In this document: in pieces, positions 7,005 through 12,468 of the stretch
How positions within the stretch are numbered: position 1 is the first letter of the stretch
How the letters are laid out: each line of letters starts with the position of its first letter
Assembly (NCBI GenBank): GCA_040754255.1
Contig: JBFMDA010000042.1
Location: 1 to 12,468, forward strand
Length of the DNA: 12,468 bases
From: SURF-25 sp040754255
GTDB lineage: Bacteria; Omnitrophota; Gorgyraeia; Gygaellales; Profunditerraquicolaceae
Direction: 5' to 3'
The notes under the pieces: generated by a model
The model's input: only the letters and a program-made list of their open reading frames with translations
Databases searched by the model: none
Told to the model about the DNA's origin: nothing
Translations under genes and position numbers: made by a program

Positions 7005-8747
7005 ATGGGCATCAACACAGAATTAAGGGAGGCAGGATATTTGCGGCAGGAAAGGGATGCTGCATACCTTGAGGCGTTGAAGCGAGGCACGCCGATTGCG
7101 CTGTATGTGCGCGGTATCAGTATGTATCCGTATATCAAGGATTATGATTTTCTTGACATTGAGCCTTTCTTAAGCTCGCAGGCCCGTATCGGAGACGTGG
7201 TTATGGTTGAGAGTGATAGTGCTCTCCAAAAATCATTTTTTATACACAGGCTGGTGCGGATAAAAAGAGAAGGCAAGGCAACATACTATTATACAAAAGG
7301 CGACAACGCAGGGCGGTTGCTGGAAGGCCCGTTTGAAGGAAGGCAGATAACGGGTAGGGTGGTGGTTGTAGCCCGCAAGGGCAGGCATATCAACTGCCGG
7401 ACTCACGCGCACCGTGTACTCTCCCGGATATTTGCATTTTTTTCTCTGTACTCTCCCGCGATCTTGAAAATTGTGTGCCTTTTTTACAACAGCTTGCGGG
7501 AACGCGCATTCATCCGGCCTTTACGGCGCGTTTTTGAAAAAGACCCGCTCGCCTTCAATACGCAAGAATTAGCCGTATTGTTATTGCGCGATACCGTGCA
7601 TAACGAAGGCTTCAGGCAGCAGGCTATCTTTATCATCGCTGAAGGCCTGCGCTGGAATTATTTTTGCACACTGGCTATTGCGCACGGCAGGACAGTGGCA
7701 GCAGAAAAAAATATAGGAATACTTGAGAAGTTAGTGCATATCCCGCCTTTTGTACATACGCGCCTTAAAGAGGAGGCCCTGAATGCGATGGTTGAAGCCG
7801 AGCGCCTGCATCGCCACTGCGTACAGATAATGAAGTCTTTTTCAGCAGCGCACATCGATACCGTGTCTTTAAAAGGGACTTTTTTATCGGAATTGCTTTA
7901 TCGTGACACGGCTGCCCGGGGGGTCAGTAATGATATAGATATCCTGATAGAGGAGAAAGACATTGCTCCTTCGGTCAGGTTGCTTGAAAGTATCGGCTAT
8001 ATGCAATCACCCGAAGAGGAGGTGGAGGCTTGGCGATGGCATAAGGAAATGGTTTTGACGGGCAGTCCTACGGTTGATTTGCATTGGGATATTACCATGA
8101 TGAAAAGGGACCCGCAGCGAATAGCCGGCCTTTGGGAACAGGCCACAATGGTGCGCCTGGCAGACGAGGCCGGGGAATGGCAGTATTATAGATTGCAGGG
8201 CGAGGCACTATTGGTATATTTGGGCGTGAGTATCATACATAGCAAGGGGTATGCGACGCTAAAATATTATTTTGATATCGACCGTTTACTTTCAGAGAAG
8301 GAGAATCCTTTGCGGTGGGATTTTTTGATAGAATGCGCTTCTTGCTGGAAGGTAAAGAATTCGGTTTTTGCGGCCCTTTCTCAGAGTAAGAAAATGTTAG
8401 GTTCAACCATTCCGTCCCCCGCGCTTGCTGCGCTTAAGCCTTCTCTTTTAAAGCGGCTATTCATTGCATTCTTTTTAAGCCGCTCTGTTATTTTCTCCAA
8501 TAATATCCGCAGGAGAATCCTGGATTCTTTCCTTAGCTATATCCTTTTTGAGCTCCTTGAAGCAGAGTCTTTGCGGGACCTAGTCTTTATTGCAAGCCGA
8601 GTTTTGTTTCCTCCGCGCAGGGCCCTGGAAATGAGTGCCTATGCGCCTAATGGCGGAGCAGTCACTTCAAGGACACAATACTGGATTTGTATTGTGAAGA
8701 GATTAGGCAGAGGTTTTTGCAAAACCGCAAAGCTTCTCAAAGGGTAA
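7005..8747 (+). CDS. S26 signal-peptidase-like / PF14907-type nucleotidyltransferase fusion (copy 2)
   Basis: A 580-residue paralogue of the protein at 2023-3669 with the same domain order. Residues about 28-125: RGISMYPYI with Ser39, FFIHRLV with His81, YTKGDN with Asp100, so the SipW/Sec11-type Ser-His-Asp set is complete. There is no membrane anchor before it, but residues 139-162 (RIFAFFSLYSPAILKIVCLF) are hydrophobic and may touch the membrane. The nucleotidyltransferase-like part (about 185-end) has VSLKGTFL (287-294), SNDIDILIEE with Asp310 and Asp312, and the classic VDLHWDI (357-363), which copy 1 lacks. The C-terminal hydrophobic and basic tail fits the family. ATG 7005 has an AAGG-type site 10 bases upstream and follows the exporter stop by 12 bases, so it is in the exporter's operon. 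Possible role: processing and modifying the exporter's cargo. Domains well supported; role inferred. Confidence 0.84.
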   Translation: MGINTELREAGYLRQERDAAYLEALKRGTPIALYVRGISMYPYIKDYDFLDIEPFLSSQARIGDVVMVESDSALQKSFFIHRLVRIKREGKATYYYTKGDNAGRLLEGPFEGRQITGRVVVVARKGRHINCRTHAHRVLSRIFAFFSLYSPAILKIVCLFYNSLRERAFIRPLRRVFEKDPLAFNTQELAVLLLRDTVHNEGFRQQAIFIIAEGLRWNYFCTLAIAHGRTVAAEKNIGILEKLVHIPPFVHTRLKEEALNAMVEAERLHRHCVQIMKSFSAAHIDTVSLKGTFLSELLYRDTAARGVSNDIDILIEEKDIAPSVRLLESIGYMQSPEEEVEAWRWHKEMVLTGSPTVDLHWDITMMKRDPQRIAGLWEQATMVRLADEAGEWQYYRLQGEALLVYLGVSIIHSKGYATLKYYFDIDRLLSEKENPLRWDFLIECASCWKVKNSVFAALSQSKKMLGSTIPSPALAALKPSLLKRLFIAFFLSRSVIFSNNIRRRILDSFLSYILFELLEAESLRDLVFIASRVLFPPRRALEMSAYAPNGGAVTSRTQYWICIVKRLGRGFCKTAKLLKG

Positions 8748-8775
8748 TTCAGCCGCACTAAGGGACAAAAAAACC

Positions 8776-8804
8776 TTGCTAACCCATTCATAATATGATA
8801 TGTT
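8776..8804 (+). promoter_or_regulatory. Possible promoter before the Wzc-type gene
   Basis: TTGCTA (8776-8781) and TATGTT (8799-8804) are 17 bases apart, each 4/6 to sigma70 boxes, within the 79-base gap after the second fusion gene. It would allow the polysaccharide genes to be transcribed apart from the exporter operon. The region is AT-rich, so chance matches are likely. I see no terminator in the gap. Confidence 0.3.
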
Positions 8805-8814
8805 AGAAAAAAAG

Positions 8815-8820
8815 AAGGAG
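8815..8820 (+). promoter_or_regulatory. Ribosome binding site fixing the TTG start of the Wzc-type gene
   Basis: AAGGAG is 6 bases before TTG 8827. The protein then begins with YELNLRDYWRIVRKRK, the usual beginning of Wzz/Wzc-type proteins, so TTG is the true start despite being rare. Confidence 0.75.
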
Positions 8821-8826
8821 TGAGTT

Positions 8827-10755
8827 TTGCCTCAGTATGAACTAAATCTAAGAGACTATTGGCGCATTGTCCGCAAGAGAAAGTTGGTCATTCTTTTGTT
8901 ATTTGTGGCCCTGACATTCGCGGCCCTTTACCGCGCTTCCAAACAGGTCGTTTTGTATCAGGCAAGCTGCACCGTTAAGATAGAAGAAAGAAAGACCATA
9001 GCCGGCCTGCTTACGGAATGGATAGTATTTAACCCGGGCAACATAATGGAGTCTGAAACCAAGACCATAGCCGGGTTCCCGGTAATGAAGAAAGTGGCCG
9101 AATACGTAAAGGCAATTGATGAAAATACGCCTGTCGATGAAATGAATTATATTGTCACCCGCCTTCAATCGAAGATTGAAGCGGAGCGTGTCGGCGATAC
9201 CAATATGATCCGCATTACCGCGACGTATAATGAAGATGCAGGCGCGGTCAGGCTGGCAAATGCGGTAGCAAAGATGTATATCGAGGAAAACCTTGCGGAA
9301 AAAGCAAAACAGTTCCGGACAGTGCGGCAGTTCATCGAAGAGCAGCTTACTACGCTTGAGACAAGGCTTAAGGATTCCGAAGAGAAATTAAGGAACCTTG
9401 GCGCTGAAGGAAAGAATTTTCAGCTGGCAGGTCCGATTCAGGAGAAGCTGGTTGAGCTTGAGTTTCAGCTCGCCGAGTTACTGCAGAAATATACACAGAA
9501 GCATCCCCAGGTGCTGCAGTTGCAGGAACAGATCAAACAGCTTGAATCCCAGGTGCAGGGGAGCTCTTCCCAGGAGCTTGAATATGCAAGGATTAGCCGT
9601 GAAGTGGAAGTGAACCGGAAACTCTACTCGATGCTGAAAGAGAAGCTCGAAGAGGCCCGTATTACGGAGGCACAGAAAGTTCCCGATGTTTCCATCGTCA
9701 ATCCCGCAGTTGCTGCTGTCCCCATATCCGCGAATAAAAATGTGATTATATTTACCGGGGCAATGATGGGGCTTATCCTCGGCACCGCACTTGCCTTCCT
9801 GATAGAAACGTTCGATACTTCTATCGGCACCATAGAAGACGTAGAAAGCCTGCTGAAACTACCGGTGCTGGGCATTGTGCCATCGGTCGAGGAGGCAAAG
9901 CCGAAAGATTCTGCCGGCTTGGCCGCTATCATAAAGCATAAATTCTTCCCTACTACGGAAACTAAGGCAGACGACAGATTTGTGAGGCTCCATCCTCACT
10001 ATAAGCCCAGCTCTCCGAATGCAGAAGCCTTCCGCAATATTTACACAAACTTAAAACTGGGGCCGGCAAGGAAAACTATTTTGGTCACCAGTTCAGGCCC
10101 CCGCGAAGGAAAGAGCAGCGTGGTCTGCGGGCTAGGGGTAGTAATGGCGCAGTCAGGCTTAAAGACCCTTATCGTTTCTACAGATTTAAGAAGGCCGACG
10201 CTGGATAAGACATTCGGCGTCAAGCGGGAACCGGGAGTGCATGAATACGTGGTGGGGTCTGCAACTCTGGAGAAGGCCTTGAGGAATGTGACTGATATTA
10301 TGCTTGGAGATATGGGCCTGGAAGACGTAAGAAAGACACCCGGCTTTGAGAATATATGGTTGTTGACTACCGGTAAACTTTCCAGCAACCCTTCAGAAAT
10401 ACTCGCCTCCAGAGAGATGACATCGCTCATCGAGAAACTGCGTGCCCAGTTTGATGTGGTCATCTTCGATGCTCCTCCGGTATTGCCTGTGGCTGATGCG
10501 GGAATGCTTGCTTCCAAGATGGACTGCGTAGTGCTGGTATATGAGATCGGCCGCACCAGCAGGGAAGCCCTGATACGCTCAAAAATTCAGCTTGAGTCTG
10601 CGGGCGCGCGTATCGCAGGCATTATTCTCAACCACATCCGTCCGGAAGTGGAAGCAGTAAGTTCGTATCCTTATTACTACCGTTATAAATACAGGTATTA
10701 TACCTCCAAAGAGCCTAAGGAAGAAAAACCGCAGAGAAAGGAAAAAGCAGCGTAA
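8827..10755 (+). CDS. Wzc-type polysaccharide co-polymerase with BY-kinase domain
   Basis: The protein has 642 residues. Order: cytoplasmic LNLRDYWRIVRKRK (6-19), first membrane helix (about 20-36), periplasmic Wzz domain with long charged helices (about 165-280, likely coiled coil), second membrane helix (about 304-326), then the tyrosine-kinase domain: AEAFRNIYTNLK (399-410), Walker A GPREGKSS (424-431), the Walker A' stretch VSTDLRRP (450-457) and Walker B VVIFDAPP (Asp548). The C-terminus holds a tyrosine cluster of eight tyrosines between 614 and 625, the usual autophosphorylation tail. Such proteins set chain length and assemble export of capsule or exopolysaccharide; the phosphorylation cycle drives polymerisation. 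The first Walker A' aspartate of the DxD motif is Ser451, while Asp453 remains. Fusion of the Wzz and kinase parts in one chain is the proteobacterial-type layout. It is followed 78 bases on by the ligase-like gene, with a terminator-like hairpin in between. Confidence 0.93.
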   Translation: MPQYELNLRDYWRIVRKRKLVILLLFVALTFAALYRASKQVVLYQASCTVKIEERKTIAGLLTEWIVFNPGNIMESETKTIAGFPVMKKVAEYVKAIDENTPVDEMNYIVTRLQSKIEAERVGDTNMIRITATYNEDAGAVRLANAVAKMYIEENLAEKAKQFRTVRQFIEEQLTTLETRLKDSEEKLRNLGAEGKNFQLAGPIQEKLVELEFQLAELLQKYTQKHPQVLQLQEQIKQLESQVQGSSSQELEYARISREVEVNRKLYSMLKEKLEEARITEAQKVPDVSIVNPAVAAVPISANKNVIIFTGAMMGLILGTALAFLIETFDTSIGTIEDVESLLKLPVLGIVPSVEEAKPKDSAGLAAIIKHKFFPTTETKADDRFVRLHPHYKPSSPNAEAFRNIYTNLKLGPARKTILVTSSGPREGKSSVVCGLGVVMAQSGLKTLIVSTDLRRPTLDKTFGVKREPGVHEYVVGSATLEKALRNVTDIMLGDMGLEDVRKTPGFENIWLLTTGKLSSNPSEILASREMTSLIEKLRAQFDVVIFDAPPVLPVADAGMLASKMDCVVLVYEIGRTSREALIRSKIQLESAGARIAGIILNHIRPEVEAVSSYPYYYRYKYRYYTSKEPKEEKPQRKEKAA

Positions 10756-10801
10756 AGCCTAAAAGGATGGAATCTCTTGTGTTTAGATAAGAATGCATGC
10801 G

Positions 10802-10827
10802 AGGGGCTAAAATGCCCCTTTACTTTT
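10802..10827 (+). terminator. Terminator-like hairpin after the Wzc-type gene
   Basis: AGGGGC (10802-10807), loop TAAAAT, and GCCCCT (10814-10819) form a 6-bp stem followed by TT-ACTTTT. The T-run is interrupted, so it would be a weak or partial terminator, perhaps an attenuator between this gene and the next. If the downstream protein starts at TTG 10777 the hairpin lies inside its coding region; if it starts at ATG 10834 the hairpin is in the leader. No strong promoter follows it, so the next gene probably depends on read-through. Confidence 0.45.
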
Positions 10828-10833
10828 AATACA

Positions 10834-12195
10834 ATGCGTACGCCTTCCGGCCAGATCCTTACTCCGGCGCTCCTTTTTACGTTAGCAGCAACCGGTGTCA
10901 TTTTATTCGTCTTTTTCCAGATCCCCGCAAATTTTGCGTTCCTTTTTTTCGTCGGCATAATCATTTTTCTGGTCGCGTTTGCCAATGCGGATATCGCACT
11001 GATAATTTTGCTTTTATCGATGTTGCTATCTCCCGAATTCAGGACAGGCACTGCAGCGGGCAGAGAAGTTGCGATACGCGCCGATGACCTGTTTTTATTC
11101 GTTATCTTCATCGGCTGGATGGCAAAGATGGCCTTAAATAAAGAGCTGGGAGTTTTGCGCAACACACCCCTGAATGCCATAATACTTGCCTATATCGTAG
11201 TCTGTATCTTTTCAAGTGCCTTAGGCGTTATGCAGGACCGTATCAGTATCAAAAGCTCGTTTTTCTTCAACCTCAAATACATCGAATATTTCCTCATTTT
11301 TTTTATGGTTACCAATAACCTAAAGACCATGAAGCAGGCACAGCGCTTTATGTTCTTTTTGTTTTTGACGTATGCGATCATCTGCGTATATTCTATAGCG
11401 AGGATTCCGGTAGGAGGCCGGGTGACTTCTCCTTTTGAAGGCAGGGGAGGGGGAGAGCCGAATACGCTTGGCGGATATCTTCTTTTTATGATGGCCCTGG
11501 CTGCAGGCATGATGTTGTATGGGCACAACCGCAGGAACCGGATTCTTTTTCTGGCGCTTTTTTGCGCGGCCTTACTCCCGTTTATGTTTACCCTATCCCG
11601 CGGCAGTTGGCTTGCCTTTTTCCCCATGGCCCTTACGCTTTTAGCCTTTACAAGGCGCTACAAGCTTCCGGCCATTGCGGTATTCATACTTGCCGTGTCC
11701 GCGCTTCCTTTTGTCGCCCCGCACCAGGTCAAGGAGCGTGTGCAGGAGACATTCAAATCCAATAAATCAACTCGCCTCCTCGGTAAAGATGTGTATGTTT
11801 CCGAGTCAGCCCAGGCAAGGATAAATTCCTGGTCAGTCGCGTTTAAAAAGTTTAATATCCGGCCGGTGGTAGGACATGGCGTGCCCGGCGGCACGGTAAT
11901 AGATAACCAATATGCCAGGGTCCTTATCGAAACCGGCATGGCCGGGTTTATTCTTTTTGCGCTTATACTGGGGATGATGTGTAAAACGGGCTTTGAGGTG
12001 TTGCGGTCGGCAGAGTCAACCGATTTTGCCCGGGGCATAAGCCTTGGGTTCCTGGCAGGCTTAATAGGGCTGCTTTTTCATTCTTTGAGTGCCGCGACTT
12101 TCATACTTGTCAGGATAATGGAACCGTTTTGGTTTGTGGCCGCGATCTTATTCTCTTTGCCCGCGTTGATTGAAAAAGAGAAAGCCCCTGTATAA
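10834..12195 (+). CDS. O-antigen ligase/polymerase-like membrane protein (Wzy_C family)
   Basis: From ATG 10834 the protein has 453 residues and about ten or more hydrophobic segments. Seen: a strongly hydrophobic N-terminal half, FTLSRGSWLAF (about 252-262), then a long extracytoplasmic-looking loop with ARINSWSVAFKKF (328-340) and GHGVPGG, then DNQYARVLIETGMAGF (357-372) followed by further helices. SRG-W and the ARINSW/ DNQY pattern are typical of the O-antigen ligase/Wzy-like domain, which polymerises or transfers undecaprenyl-linked glycan on the periplasmic side. Alternative start: TTG 10777 has an AAGGA site 9 bases upstream and adds 19 residues with three cysteines (two of them in the stretch ACEGLKC); ATG 10834 has no good ribosome site but starts just before the first helix. 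I prefer the ATG because of the terminator-like hairpin; this is uncertain. Polymerase versus ligase cannot be settled here. Confidence 0.85.
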   Translation: MRTPSGQILTPALLFTLAATGVILFVFFQIPANFAFLFFVGIIIFLVAFANADIALIILLLSMLLSPEFRTGTAAGREVAIRADDLFLFVIFIGWMAKMALNKELGVLRNTPLNAIILAYIVVCIFSSALGVMQDRISIKSSFFFNLKYIEYFLIFFMVTNNLKTMKQAQRFMFFLFLTYAIICVYSIARIPVGGRVTSPFEGRGGGEPNTLGGYLLFMMALAAGMMLYGHNRRNRILFLALFCAALLPFMFTLSRGSWLAFFPMALTLLAFTRRYKLPAIAVFILAVSALPFVAPHQVKERVQETFKSNKSTRLLGKDVYVSESAQARINSWSVAFKKFNIRPVVGHGVPGGTVIDNQYARVLIETGMAGFILFALILGMMCKTGFEVLRSAESTDFARGISLGFLAGLIGLLFHSLSAATFILVRIMEPFWFVAAILFSLPALIEKEKAPV

Positions 12196-12209
12196 ACCTA
12201 TTCTTACCT

Positions 12210-12468
12210 ATGAATGAAAATACCGTGACAGCCAGCCTCTCAAGGAGGCTTATCCGCAATATTATCTGGAATTTTTCCGGCCAGGCGTGGATGCTGGCGC
12301 TTGGTTTTTTTGCCACTCCCTACATTGTGCGGCACTTAAGCGTAAGCCTTTTCGGCGTATATACCCTCATCGGCGTTATTGTAGGATATTTTTCTTTTTT
12401 GCAACTTGGGTTAGGGACTGCCGCAATAAAATACATCTCCGAATACCTCGCCCTTAAAGAAGAAGAAA
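12210..12468 (+). CDS. Wzx-type flippase, 3' end outside window
   Basis: An ATG 14 bases after the previous stop opens a frame running off the window end (86 complete codons). The visible protein starts with a polar, basic stretch (SLSRRLIRNIIWNFSGQ) and two hydrophobic segments, one of them WMLALGFFATPYIVRHLS, then FGVYTLIGVIVGYFSF and QLGLGTAAIKYISEYLA. This is the standard start of polysaccharide biosynthesis flippases of the MOP/MVF superfamily, where RNIIWNF and the LG.GTA.IKYISEY stretch recur. It would flip lipid-linked repeat units from the cytoplasmic to the periplasmic leaflet for the polymerase. No clear ribosome site precedes it, so translation may be coupled to the upstream gene. 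Confidence 0.8.
   Translation, partial: MNENTVTASLSRRLIRNIIWNFSGQAWMLALGFFATPYIVRHLSVSLFGVYTLIGVIVGYFSFLQLGLGTAAIKYISEYLALKEEE

Noticed and set aside
942..8747. A classic lasso-peptide cluster
   Set aside because: No asparagine-synthetase-like cyclase or transglutaminase-like leader peptidase is present, and no precursor with the expected ring residues is seen.
10041..10556. 171-codon minus-strand frame under the BY-kinase domain
   Set aside because: Long but low-complexity, serine- and threonine-rich, as expected of the reverse of a conserved kinase domain; no motif of its own.
10767..10790. Seven-codon frame before the hairpin at 10802, as an attenuation leader peptide
   Set aside because: The ribosome site would touch the start codon, the codons show no run of one amino acid, and chance explains such a short frame.
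10698..11180. 160-codon minus-strand frame across the Wzc-ligase junction
   Set aside because: It is antisense to two supported genes and to the gap between them, and has no recognisable motif or upstream signals.
12242..12248. AAGGAGG as a ribosome site for a later flippase start
   Set aside because: No ATG, GTG or TTG lies at a suitable distance downstream in frame, and the conserved N-terminal polar stretch of the family begins before it.

Overview
The window reads as part of a bacterial cell-surface polysaccharide locus with a peptide-handling module set inside it. Ten protein genes cover almost all of it; there are no RNA genes, CRISPR arrays or transposases that I can recognise. The polysaccharide hallmarks (a group 4 glycosyltransferase, a Wzc-type chain-length regulator fused to a tyrosine kinase, an O-antigen ligase/polymerase-like membrane protein and the start of a Wzx-type flippase) point to a Gram-negative, diderm organism. 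The base composition is moderate and the start codons are mixed (ATG, GTG, TTG). The gene mix resembles surface-polysaccharide loci of uncultured lineages such as Omnitrophota, but that placement is only an inference of low confidence.

Left part (1-3669, + strand): a glycosyltransferase cut by the window edge, a radical SAM/SPASM protein and a two-domain protein joining an S26 signal-peptidase-like domain to a PF14907-type nucleotidyltransferase-like domain. The three reading frames overlap by 4 and about 8 bases, so they look translationally coupled. Middle part (3677-4896, - strand): a PqqD-like small protein followed by an HprK-like kinase, overlapping in an ATGA, with a plausible promoter upstream. 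This pair converges on the left operon with only 7 bases between stop codons. A 326-base divergent intergenic region (4897-5222) follows. It holds a 12-bp palindrome, nested stem-loops and a doubtful Cys-containing small reading frame. Right part (5223-8747, + strand): an ABC exporter without a peptidase domain and, 12 bases on, a second S26-nucleotidyltransferase fusion. Then, after a 78-base gap with a possible promoter, come the Wzc-type kinase (8827-10755), an O-antigen-ligase-like protein (to 12195) and a truncated flippase (12210 to the end).

From family knowledge, PqqD-like proteins bind leader peptides, HprK-like kinases and PF14907 nucleotidyltransferases occur together in lasso-peptide and 'HPr-rel-A' cassettes, SPASM radical SAM enzymes often modify peptides, S26 proteases cut leaders or signals, and ABC exporters move the product. 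Together these suggest a ribosomal-peptide-like modification and export system within an exopolysaccharide locus. No convincing precursor peptide, lasso cyclase or transglutaminase-like leader peptidase is visible here, so the substrate is unknown. The duplicated peptidase-nucleotidyltransferase fusion, with different apparent nucleotidyltransferase active-site motifs in the two copies, is the most unusual part of the window.
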